NCBI GenBank assembly: GCA_008933995.1 | Contig: WARS01000034.1 | Coordinates: 573,501-637,500, forward strand | Reading direction: 5' to 3' | DNA length: 64,000 bases | From: Datnioides undecimradiatus | Taxonomy: Eukaryota; Chordata; Actinopteri; Lobotiformes; Datnioididae | In this document: piece after piece, positions 53,570 to 64,000 of the stretch | Layout: each line of letters starts with the position of its first letter | Position numbering within the stretch: the stretch's first letter is position 1 | Position numbers and translations under genes: made by a program | Notes under the pieces: generated by a model | Seen by the model: the letters and a program-made list of their open reading frames with translations, nothing else | The model's database searches: none | Told to the model about the DNA's origin: nothing

Positions 53570-53590
53570 TTTATTTATTTATTTATTTAA
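53570..53590. repeat. (TTTA)5 tetranucleotide repeat
   Basis: An uninterrupted TTTA run within T-rich DNA. Confidence 0.85.
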
Positions 53591-56500
53591 TTTTTACTTC
53601 ATTTTGACCCCAGCATCTTATACACTGCAGTCACAGTGTGTATTCATACATGTACAGAAAAGAGGAAAGGGGACATGTGATGGGAGTGATGTCTTGCCAG
53701 GCAGGATTGTATATCATATCCTGTCACCGGAGAAACGGCTAAATAATAAAGTCTATAATTTGGAGCGAGCACGCAATTATTGTTGATTATAGGAGGTCAC
53801 TTCAATATTTTTGATCTTTTTTTGATTTATATTACATTTTCAGGAGTAATTTGAAGTGTATATGAATATAGAACAAACAACAAAAACTACTAAATATACA
53901 TAAGGAATGATAGAAAGAGGAAATTTGCCTGTTATCTCATATTAAAGCACAGATTTAAAATTCCTAAAAATCATTTTTGTGGGTTTTTTTTGTGGTCTTG
54001 ATGCTGCCACGAATTAATTCGGTTTTTGCCCCATGTAATGATTTCAGGAGCCGTCACTGCAGGACACTTAAATAAACAATCCATTAATCAATCAATCAAA
54101 GCTGTGATGTCACAAAACCCTGCCGGTGCGCCCGTGTGTCGTGCAGATCCACGGGGAGCTCAGAGAAACTTCCCTCCTTCATCGGGCGAACGTGGAGACG
54201 CTGCACACGTGTCATTGTGCACAAGGTCAAGCATCACAGTGGAGGAGCAATAAGCAAAGCACATTCAGGAGTTGAAGAGCGACTTTAAAGAAAGAACACA
54301 TAAGAAGAAGAACACAAAGTACATTAAAGACAGTGGGTGGGGGGGGCATTATTAGAGAATGTAAGACATGTAGGCTGTAAGAGGTATGGAATGAATAACT
54401 GTTGCATTATCACGGTCATTACAGTACTGTAGGTCTTTAAATTAGTGTGTTTGTAAAGTGTGAGTGCACACATGTTTTCTTCTATAATGTTTTCCTGCTT
54501 TGTGGATCCATATGACGCGTGAGGAAGATGTAGTTTCTGTGATCATGACGGACCAAAACTCTAATCTTTCAAATAGTGACCTAACAGTTTTTATTATTAC
54601 ACAAAACCAGAAATGTTCTGCTACTACTTACACTAAAATTTATTGTTACATTTATTGACTATAAATACTTGTAAATAAATCAAATAAATCAGACATATTA
54701 CATTACAAAAAGTCTTTCAAATTAAGCAAATAATGCTGTTATTTGGGGTTTTAGTACAAATATTATGTTCTCTATCTCATAAAAGATCCCATTCTTTCTC
54801 AATCCTATTTTTTAATCATAAGTGATTTCAGTATTTATTAAAACTGAACCCTGAAGCTTCATCATCTGAACGGAACGGAGTTGATTTTTGCTCTGACATG
54901 CCTGAATGTCTGCAGTAACAGATTTAATGGCAGCTGCTGGTCACATCTGTAACAAACACATTTCCATCAAAGCGCTCTGGAATCACGCGCTGGGATATTT
55001 GGGAATATCACAATCTTCTCTAAATGCATCCCCACATTCTCATATTTCAGTAACTGCAGACAATGTGTGAAGTGTGTGTAATGCAAAGAACAGTAAAAAT
55101 AAAAACTGACTGTATAATATTCTGCCTGCAATGAATTAGAAATGTTTAATGGTTTAATAATTTTACAAATAATAAATAACATTTATAACATTGTAGGCAA
55201 ATTGTTAGTGTGAGTTTAGTGGCAACTGTTTTATATACCTAAAAATTAATAATGGAACATATACATAACTATACCATATACAACCTAAACAGATTTTATT
55301 ATATTTCTCTCACACTATGTGCATTTACTATATGATGCATCTCTACAGCATCAAACACATCCACACAGTAAGGACTTAACTTTGTTTTTGTTGCACTGAT
55401 GCTTCATATTGATCCTAATATTTTTTATTTGTGTGGTCAAAAAGTAAAAATATCTGTGACAAACATGCTTCTCATGCACTAAAATCTGTGATTTCAACAT
55501 TGTCTTCTTACTCGCAGGACTCAGTACTTTACGGTTTTACCTGCATCTTTCCTCATCCTCATGTACATAATAGTCCTTTAATCCTCCATAGAGTAAAGAG
55601 GTACTAACTCCAACCCAAGACAACTGCAGCTTTGTTTAACAGCTCTAAAGAGCGTGAACAGGCTACACATTGTGCAGCATTTTGAACATCTGCACTGTTA
55701 TAGTCGCCCGTCGTCAGTCCCAGCCTTGGATGTGAGTTACTTTCAGTGAAATACGCTCCTGTGATGCTCCATTTATCCACGTGGAATGATCTTTTCAGTG
55801 TGGATAAAAGGCCTCCTTCACCACACCTGAGGTTGTACCCAGCACGCCCTCAAGGTGGCGATAAATATCAGTCAAACAAAGTCCTGCTTCATTTCTGTTT
55901 CATCTAAGAAACGCAGGGTTGGGGAAAAAAGTGTTTCCAAGTCTAAAACTCGTGCCTGATCTCTGCCTGTGTGATTAAGGAGTGGATGAAATAAGCAGCT
56001 GTTAATACTTGAGTCAAATGATACCTTTTTAAGTCCTCCTTAAACTGTGGCTGGGTGTGATCGAGATGCAGTCAGAAGGAGGAAACTAATTCAGCTGTGG
56101 TTGAAATACGAAAACGCTGAATGTTTAACCAGGAGTGTTTACACAGAGCGGAGATCTTTGTGGGGGTTTTTAAACTACAACCTATTTCACATCCAAATAT
56201 ATGATTTTATACCATGACTTGACAGGTTAAATGATTGTTACCACACATAATTATCATCACCCTAATGATGGCATGGACCGATCCACTTATTCTGTCATTT
56301 TCTTTGCACGTCTTGCCTGATGATGTCCAACCTGGTGCAATTTGAAGGACCCTCATATTTACCCGAGGTCACCAAACTGATTGCAGTGTCTTTGTCTCTC
56401 CTTTTCATCCAACCAACACGAGGGTGTGCACTCCGTCTCCCCTGGGGAAGTAGGAACCCACAGGTGGGCTCTCTCCCTCTCTCTCTCTTTCCCCAGGGGC

Positions 56501-57149
56501 GTGGGAGTGAGGTAGGAAGTAAAGGTAACTAAATCAATATCATGTGAATTATTAAGAGCTTCCTCCGTTGTCACGCACCGTGGATCTCAAAGCATTGCAG
56601 AGATGCACACCCTTCCTTCCTTCATTTTCCCCCCTTCATTCCCTGTGCAAGTTTGCCGTCATGTGAACACACACCCATACTCATGCACGCAATTTATGCG
56701 TTGTGCAACGCACATGCACCACACTGTCTCTGCACACACGCTCGCACACATGTGCTGGTCTTTAAGCTCACCCTTGTTGGAGTGCTCATTAGTCAGTGCA
56801 GTGATGCAGAGTAGCCCTGTCATTAGCTGAGAGCTCTGTGTCCTCCACTCCCTTCCCTCTGTTTTATTCTTCTTCCTCTACTAAGGATTCGTCTTCATTT
56901 TATCTTGGACGCCAGGGGCATGCCGGCGATCTAAATGACAAAGATCTCCCTAATCCCACTGACGTCTAAATACCCTCTGCAGACCGTCTTTATTAGCAGA
57001 ATTGAGATCAGGTATCCTAATTGCCTTTGCCATACGTGTCACTTGTTACTGCCAGAGCTAAAAGTGTTAAGGAAAGAGAGTTTGTCCCACTCTGCCTTTG
57101 TTTCAACTCTTCAGATGGTCAGAAACTGAACCAGGAACTGCTTCGGTGT

Positions 57150-57270
57150 AATATCGATACAACAGTTTGAAAAGTCCTACATTCAAAGCAGAACTTGCGT
57201 TGAAGTACTCTCAGCTAGAGGTACTTGAAGTACTAAAAGTATTGGTTCTGCAGTGAAAGGTGGAGTTTGT
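57150..57270. repeat. Repeat arm flanking the hAT-like element, left
   Basis: AAAAGTCCTACATTCAAAGC, then GTACTTGAAGTACTAAAAGT and GGTTCTGCAG resemble the common fish repeat with AAGTCCTGCATTCAAA...AAGTACTTAAAGTATCAAAAGTA. Confidence 0.4.
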
Positions 57271-57301
57271 TTCAATTGCTTTATATATAGTTAGTTTAGT
57301 C

Positions 57302-58326
57302 CAGTGGTTCCTAAGCTAGGGGTCAGGCTCCTTCAAAGGGACACAGCTCTGACCCCAGTCTAAGGGGTCATGGGCTGATTAATGTGAGAAGGAAGAGGAA
57401 GAGACAAAGTCCTAATTTACAGATTTATGATGATTTGGGGGATTTTTTTTGCTTTTGTGTGTGCAACTGTTTCATCATTTGACCTAATTTGGGGGTCAAA
57501 CTTTCACTTTAATGAAACCAGCTGATGGGAACAGCTTCTTTTTAAGGAACTGTCACCTGAAGTGTGACAAAGGGTCCAGCCACACACTGCTTTAACCCTA
57601 CACAATGCTTGTCATATGTTTTTTTTTTTTTATTCACAGTCTTAATCTGAAAACTAACCAGCAACCTCAGCTGCACTGGAAGAAAAAGTTCAGCATTGTC
57701 CTCGAAACTGCTGTGAAGTAGAAGTATGAAGTACTCTACATCACTGCTGAGTGCTGTTACAGGTGCAGCAAAACACAAAGGTGTGGTTACAGGCGAAACA
57801 GGCTCGAAACCTTCAGCCAGAGAGAGCAGTCAAACACTTTCCAGCCTAAATAGTACTAACCAGAAAATGTGCTCTTATATCTTTCAGGTACAACTGATTA
57901 CAATAAAGCAGAGAGGGACTGCATATACTGTGATGATAGCAAGTCTCTGTAAGATTATTCCTTGTCTACATGGTCATTTTTGTAACTCTGACTAAATCTG
58001 TTTTCCTGTACTGAAACAGATACTGGTTTACAACAATAAGATGGCAACTCCAGCACCTCATATTTTTAGCTGTGGATACAGATGGGTTTGTCATGTTTCA
58101 GGTGTCTTTAAGTTGTCTGCAGGTCTCCCAAAGAGACATTTTGCTTTCTCAAGACATAGATTCATTTAAAACCACAAAAATGAAATATAAAAGTCCAGAA
58201 ACTGAACACAAAGTTATTTGTTGGAACTTTTTTTCCTACTTCCCTCTCCCATTAATCATCTCAGGAACCCTCAAATTTATTTTGTGACCCTTTAGAGGGG
58301 CCCGACCCCTAGTTTGGGAACCACTG
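57302..58326. mobile_element. hAT-like non-autonomous DNA transposon, about 1.0 kb
   Basis: The left end is CAGTGGTTCCTAAGCTAGGG (57302 on). The right end, read on the other strand from 58326, is CAGTGGTTCCCAAACTAGGG. The inverted match continues through GGTC and GGC for about 28 bases with few mismatches. CAGTGGTTCC...GGGGTC ends are typical of Charlie/Tip100-type hAT elements in vertebrates. The interior has no transposase-like frame, so it would be non-autonomous. The expected 8-bp target duplication is not clean (GTTTAGTC left, GACTAACC right); instead the inverted symmetry extends outward by a few bases. Confidence 0.65.
57619..57631. repeat. Poly-T run
   Basis: Thirteen T inside the hAT-like element. 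Confidence 0.8.
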
Positions 58327-58439
58327 GACTAACCTTATCTAAGAGTAGTTGAAACTAGCTCCACCTTGAGCAGCTACAACAGTAAAATTCTGCTTTAACA
58401 CTGAAGCATTAGGATTATCAGACTAATAATGACATGTGT

Positions 58440-58585
58440 AATACTGTGTCAGTCACAGGACACATTTCAGTACTTTTACTTTGGATACTTAAAGTACATG
58501 TAGCTCTTCCTTTGTGCTCTCACTATAGAGGGCTTTTGGTTGTAACTGAGTATTCTGACATTTGCTGTATTCATTTAAAAGTACA
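58440..58585. repeat. Repeat arm flanking the hAT-like element, right
   Basis: TTCAGTACTTTTACTTTGGA, then TACTTAAAGTACATGTAGCT, GAGTATTCTGACATT and AAAAGTACATGGAGC look like the inverted counterpart of the 57150-57270 arm (CAGTACTTTTACTTTGATACTTTAAGTAC family). Boundaries are approximate. Confidence 0.4.
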
Positions 58586-59241
58586 TGGAGCTTTAAATGG
58601 GACGTGTAACTGAACTGTTGTGGTTAGCACCCCCAGCAGTGAGATGCCAGGCGTCATCAGCCGCTGCTGTTTCACATCTGTGTTTCTACTATTCCTGCAG
58701 TCACATGAGCAAATATGATCCCTGACATGTTTCCAGCACAGCTATGGAGGATTTTTTTTAAACTTTGCATCCTTCGTCATCATCTACGGTAAATGTCACG
58801 TTTGGGTGTCAGTCAAATCAAAAGATCTTTTTTATCATTTTGCACCAAGCGTCGACAATTACACAGTGAGAAGTCTGTGCAGAGATAAAACGTCTCCACG
58901 GAGCGCAGCCTTTGTGATGCAGCATGCAACACAGCCCCGGGACATGTTCTGAGTCATGGGCTTTACTTTTACTGGACTGGAGGACCTTCTGCTCTGCCGC
59001 CGCAGTCATTAGAAATAACGCTGTTGCTCTCTCTCTGCACCTGTGTATGAGCTCACAGCTCAATGCAGCGAGTTCACGTCCACTCTCTGTGAAAGGCATT
59101 CTGGGAAACGTAGGAAATCAATAATTAAAGCAGGATCTGTGAGGCAAGAAGCCACACAATCCAAAAAAAAACATGAATTCATCATAAATTAACATGCATT
59201 CAACATGTGATGTTGATGTCATGATAAAGGAAGGATCTAAT

Positions 59242-59268
59242 ATCATCATCATCATCATCATCATCATC
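59242..59268. repeat. (ATC)9 trinucleotide repeat
   Basis: Nine exact ATC units. Confidence 0.9.
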
Positions 59269-60623
59269 TCAAACCTCTGCATCAACTCAAATTCAACTTT
59301 GAAAACATATTGAGCTGCTGTTCAGACATGTACACAAGTGTAAGAGATTTTTGTCTGGGGCATTTTGTGTGGACATCCCTGGATTAGTGATGAAATCTTT
59401 ATTTTTTTATGATTTATTCATGGTTTATTTTTCCAAAAACAGGTTATAGTGTAATATTCATACTGCTCAGCGCCATAAAAAATCCTTATGAGAGATGATG
59501 TACTGATGTTTGGTTCAGAACTAAATGCTGAACAAAATGATTATTGAAAGCAGCTACATGGTTGAATTTTACCAGAAGTTAGCAGGTACAGGTTAGCATC
59601 AGCTATAGAAACATGAAGGTTCAGGGGCGTCCTTGAAGAGAGAGGACTTTGTCTGCTGAGTGTTGTGTGATTTAAAGGGTGGGTCAGGTGATCTTCTATA
59701 TTGTGCTTATTGCCAACAAATCCCATTTGCACTCTAGAAAGCAAGAGCCTGACACTGTATGTCTGCTTCTGTACTTCAGAGATTCACTGTTGTCCAATAA
59801 CTCTTAAAAACCTTATAAATGAGCCGCAGTTTGTTATGACTCAGGCCCACATTCACAGTCCTGCTGCTATAAGTACTCACTAAAAAACACCAAATGTGAG
59901 TTCATCCGCCACTAAAAATAGTCCCTAACAAATCACTGTTTGGTTTGCTAATAACTACAGTGACCAGCTGCTTTGGGCCATTTAATGCCTTTACTTGACA
60001 GCTGACAGTGAAGAATTACAGGAAATAAAAGGAACCTGATCAGACTAACCAGCACTGCAGCTCATGGCTGGTGCCCGCTATAAAAAGTATATTTGCAGGC
60101 CTGTTTCCTAACATAAAAAAGGTTATGGTAGATAATAAATGTAATTCATCACAGAGAACAACGTCAACCCTCTCTGATCAGGGATCACTTTGTACTTAGT
60201 CCATCAAAATATGAACTGATCAGGAATTCTCAACCTAATAAGAAGGAGAACATACACACATGAACAGAGCAGCTGAACACCATCCTCCATCACTCCTTCC
60301 CTTCCTCCATCCCCACTTCAGCTCTCATGACACTAATGCTTGTTCTTCATGCCTAGACCCTTGGGTGATGAATCCATCACAAAGAGAAGATATATTTATT
60401 CTGTCTCAGGGTGCCCACCCCACATCCCAAATCCTAATTTGTCTGAGCGGAGACGGGTCCGACACACAGACTGATGGGATACGCTGCTGTACGCATGTCG
60501 TCCTATCAGTCTTACTCCAGCTCTCTCACTGCTGTTCCTTATCTACCAGTCGCCTCTTGTTTACTGACACCATCAGTTAAACACAACATCCTCTAATATC
60601 TGTTCAACTAATGACTGTGGTGT

Positions 60624-60641
60624 AAAAAAAAAAAAAAAAAA
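60624..60641. repeat. Poly-A run (18)
   Basis: An uninterrupted A tract. No retroposed gene or SINE body is recognised immediately to its left. Confidence 0.85.
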
Positions 60642-61167
60642 GAAATCAATCAATCTGCGGGCAGCGCAGACACCCAGGGAGATGTTGAGCAATAAAACAA
60701 AAATTCTAAAGCTGCTAGAAAACATGCCCAGGTAAATTTCCCCACCAGACATTCTTCAAAAATACAACTCAGTTTCTAGCAAAACCAAATTTGCCCGAAT
60801 GAGAGGTATTTCTGTCGCACAAACACTCATCACACCCAACCTGCTGTGTTACCGACCACCATCAACAATGCAATTAATGAACACAATGATGATAGCGCCG
60901 GGAGGACATTCCTCTTTGCTCATCATGCATTCCGCACTGCATGCTATTACAAATGACCAAACACTCCATATAATAGCACATCATTTAGCCGATGTCCTTC
61001 GCTGGCTTGGCTCCCCACATACTCCACACTGGCCATCAAAATCTCTGTGATAGAGCACATTAATTACACCCATCCAGAGACAGCTATGATTACAATTTCA
61101 CACGTTTCAATGGACTACAGCCATTTGCCACAAAACTGCAGAGGCAGAGCAATGACTTTGGCGAAAC

Positions 61168-61193
61168 GGGAGGGGTGTGGGGGGTGGGTGGGG
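61168..61193 (+). other. G-quadruplex motif
   Basis: The order is GGG-A-GGGG-TGT-GGGGGG-T-GGG-T-GGGG. This gives more than four G-runs with loops of 1-3 bases, which meets the usual G4 rule on the plus strand. Confidence 0.55.
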
Positions 61194-61749
61194 TGTCGTT
61201 GGTAATTCTCCGGAGAGCTGCAGATGCGGGATATGTGGACGCATGGATGCTGACAGCTCTGGCGTTTAAGCAATGTGCTGTAATTGCATGCAAATGGACC
61301 TGAATCTGTATCTTAACACATCTTCATTAGCTGGTTCACAAGTGTCTGCGGCTTAGATGGAGGGACAATGGAGGGTTGAAGTTAATTCTTAGTAGGCTGG
61401 TTCTGTTTTCATACTGGACAACTTTAATTAAGCGATAGATTAAGTTTTGAAGGGATGGTTTAATGCATTGAATCCCATGAGTGCTCCAATAAACAGCAGG
61501 ATATAATCAGTCAGTGATATCTAATGGGGTTGAAAATAGACACAGACATCTATATTTTCAACACCAGGACCCTTTCCCCCCATACTTTAAATCTATCTAA
61601 AACATTGCATTAAATGTCTTGATGATTGGCTGCATAATGTTTCAATGATTCAAGAACATCATTAAGAATCACTTTGTCCTGCAGTTTATTACTAGACATC
61701 TAATATTTATCCAATAGTAAAGAAATTAGCTTTTTAAAGAGCGACGCGA

Positions 61750-61935
61750 CAGCTGCTTAGTTTAGCTTAAAGACTGGATACAGGGGAAATAGCAAGTCTG
61801 GCTTGGCTATCTTCTGGATTATTCTATAATTTAAATACATTTTACCTTTAAACCACATTTTTCAAATCAGCTGCTAGTTCAAGAATCTAGACTGTAAATA
61901 CAGACGCAAAGATCTCTTCTCATCCAATTAAATAT
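61750..61935 (-). repeat. Foldback MITE remnant, possible
   Basis: TTAGTTTAGCTTAAAGACTG, then GATACAGGGGAAATAGCAAG and TCTGGCTTGG resemble the interior left half of the element family at 48181-48558 (TTAGCTTAGCATAAAGACTGG...AACAGGGGGAAACAGCTAG), in the opposite sense to the core at 50010-50040. The ends are not recognisable. Confidence 0.4.
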
Positions 61936-61961
61936 CAAAACTGTTGTGTTTTGGTGCCAAA

Positions 61962-62285
61962 CAGGGAAAAAGGGAATTGAGAAAACGGGGGGGGGGTTGG
62001 ACCCAAATGCAGTCAACTTGATGCTCAGTTGGCAGTTCAGAACGGTTTTATTAACAAAAGAAACAAAACTTACTCAGGCAAGCAGAAACGCAGTCCAAAT
62101 AATCCAAAGAAGAAAGCAAAAACACAAACCCAAAAATGCAGGAAACCCTCGGAAACATGGGGGCAAAGGGCACGCACGTAGGGAGACAACCTGACAAAGA
62201 CAAAGGGAGTGACGAACACTATGTGGACATGGGAGGTGAGGTGAACGAGACACAGGTGATTGCAGTCAAGAAACAATGATGATGA
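61962..62285. repeat. Dispersed fish repeat remnant
   Basis: GGGGTTGGACCCAAATGCAG, then GGTTTTATTAACAAAAG, GAAACATGGGGGCAAAGGGC, GGGAGACAACCTGACAAAGA and GAACGAGACACAGGTGATTG follow in order a repeat seen widely in teleosts (TTGGACCCAAATGCAG...TTTAAT.AACAAA...GACACAGGTG). The class is uncertain to me. The open frames over it are not genes. Confidence 0.5.
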
Positions 62286-64000
62286 TCAAAACAACAGAAC
62301 TCAAGCCTCAGCTGCTTGAGTCAGTGCAACAAGTTTTAACCATTTATATATATTCACCATGTAAAATTTGATATTCCCGTGTGTTATCAATTGTCAGCAT
62401 TCATCTGGAGTTATGTTTCTGGCAACACAGCAAATGTATGTCCAGTAAGCATTGTCATTTTAGCTTTACAGCGATCACTACTATCAAAAGCCAGTCGCCA
62501 GGTTTGTTGGTCTGTGCGCTGGTGCTGGTTTGAGGTTTATCAGAGCCTTTTTTGTGAAAGCAGCTGACTGCTGTGAATGGAAATGGTAGATGCGCGCCGT
62601 GTGACTGAACTGAAATAGTAAAGCTGCTGGCTGTGAAAACCAAAAAATTAAATGAAAACTTAAAAAGGCGGATGACGGCTCTTTTCATATTAAAATATTG
62701 ATTGGTGCATCCTTTTTAAAAAACCTAAGTGCATCACCAAGGGCACAGATTTTGTTGATATCCATTTTCAGCTTTGGTGAGTAATAACCGCTGATGGGGA
62801 TGAAGTATGTGGTAGCACACATTACGTTCATTCTCTGTAGCGAGGGGTGTCTCAAATTCAGTTTTTTTTTTTTCTTGTGTCTGGAATCGTTTTGACCTGT
62901 AATCCCCAAGATTATAGTGGCTAAACTGCCCACTGTGTGTTTTCATGCTCTTTATCAACTCCTGGTATGCTTGGCTGAGAGGACTGCTGGCCTCTGGATG
63001 CCCTTAGCCTGACATTCAGGGATCACAGGGGTAGCTCGCTGTGCGCGTGTATGTGTTTGTGTGTGCGTGGCTGAGCGTGTCCGCGTGAGCACAGGCGTCT
63101 CCAATGCCCTTGGGGCGCAGACCAGCTCCTAGGAGGTAACAGTAGGTCAGGGGGCACAGCAATTAGGAAGCAGTTGGAACCATTAATTAGCCGATATATC
63201 ACTTACACTATTGTTGATATAGACTGTGTACTATAGGCTGGACATAACCTCTGGACAATTTCCCCTCCTCATCATATTCCTATAAGTTCTGCTGATAATT
63301 GCCAGCCATTGTTTCAGTCTACCAACCCCGGACAAAATGACATAACACTCTCGGTAATGATCGTGGCAGAAAATAACAAATAAGTAATCAAACCTCGGAG
63401 AAGATGCCTGGCATTGAGAAAGACTCTTTCAACTCTGTGCCCCCGTCTTCAGGCAATGTCTCCTGAATTTACATCAGGTTTTTTCTTTTTTTTTCTCCTT
63501 CCTTTTTTTCGGAGGGTTTCACCTGTGATCCGAGCCCGCCTTGAGCAGTTTGATTTTCCTCTCTGTGCCTCCAAGCCAGGCTGTGAACTTTCAAAGGCTG
63601 CGAGTAAAGCCGCGGTGAAAACTCGGAGAGGGGGGGATCTAAGCCTGAGAGCTGCGGAGCTCTGCGGCTGAAAGGGATGGGTGGATGGGCGGAGGCTACG
63701 GTTGTTTAGAAACCATAGAAATGTGTGTCGTAATGGGGATTGACAAGGCCACCCACGTGAGTTGAGGACAGTGTGGAGCGTATGTGTGAGAAGGACATGA
63801 TGTGCCTGAATGTGATTGTGCAAGGGGACCTCTTCACACAAACATCATCAAACCCCATGTGTGTGGCAAGTGCAATGATATCCTGGCGAGCAGCACAGCG
63901 CCAAACCTTCAGTTCAACGATAAGGCTCTTGCCGCTGTTGCTGTCCTTCTCTAACCCACACCCAACGGATAAGCGAGAACACAGTAGCAGCTCCTCAGGA
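62286..64000. other. Right-edge intergenic DNA, no gene seen
   Basis: Mixed AT-rich DNA with a poly-T run near 62862-62873, GT-rich DNA around 63040-63070, a T-rich patch at 63480-63515 and a GC-richer patch at 63595-63700. I searched for the start of fidgetin (FIGN), the expected neighbour from mammalian gene order, and did not find it. Confidence 0.6.

Larger units (their letters stand above)
50196..57149. other. Intergenic DNA, no gene seen
   Basis: Mostly AT-rich single-copy-looking DNA with a (TTTA)5 run at 53570-53590 and a CTCF-like motif at 53399-53412. A slightly CpG-richer patch lies at 54117-54215. No exon, tRNA or conserved protein fragment is recognised. Confidence 0.65.
58586..61720. 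other. Intergenic DNA, no gene seen
   Basis: It holds an (ATC)9 run (59242-59268), an 18-base poly-A (60624-60641), a complex AT-rich stretch at about 60790-61060 that is not obviously repetitive, and a G-quadruplex motif at 61168-61193. No protein-coding exon is recognised. Confidence 0.65.

Overview
The window is vertebrate nuclear DNA, almost certainly from a ray-finned (teleost) fish. It has widely spaced coding exons with GT-AG splice sites, many CA/GT and CT microsatellites, and several dispersed repeats of kinds I recognise from spiny-rayed fish genomes. There is no prokaryotic, organellar or viral organisation. The only protein-coding gene I can support is the 5' half of kcnh7, the ERG3 member of the ether-a-go-go voltage-gated potassium channel family. 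It lies on the minus strand.

kcnh7 runs right to left. Its start codon is at 34940-34938 and six coding exons are present: exon 1 34865-34940, exon 2 33786-34016, exon 3 13200-13355, exon 4 8105-8584, exon 5 5079-5293, exon 6 47-472. Joined, they give 1584 nt, or exactly 528 codons with no internal stop. They encode the N-terminal cap and PAS domain, the disordered serine-rich linker, and transmembrane segments S1 to S3. The window ends inside intron 6, so S4, the pore, the cyclic-nucleotide-binding homology domain and the C-terminus lie outside. Introns 1-4 are phase 1 and introns 5-6 are phase 0. Exons 1 and 2 match the human KCNH2 exons in length (76 and 231 nt, from memory). Intron 2 alone is 20.4 kb and carries a 128-bp CT tract.

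Upstream of the start codon lies a CpG-rich block (about 34941-35420) that is the likely promoter and 5' UTR. Further upstream are a perfect 16-bp palindrome at 35515-35530 and a perfect CRE at 35882-35889. The remaining 28 kb (about 35.5-64 kb) has no exon I can recognise. It holds simple repeats and transposon debris: a LINE C-terminal fossil, foldback MITE copies, a roughly 1-kb hAT-like element with matching inverted ends, and other dispersed fish repeats. It also has a strong CTCF-like motif and a G-quadruplex motif. This fits the gene desert that separates KCNH7 from FIGN in mammals, but FIGN itself is not visible here.

I did not find a novel multi-gene system. The points most worth checking are the symmetric, skippable N-terminal exons, the promoter-proximal palindrome and CRE, two perfect palindromes in non-coding DNA, the nested repeat at 57.1-58.6 kb, and the CTCF-like site.
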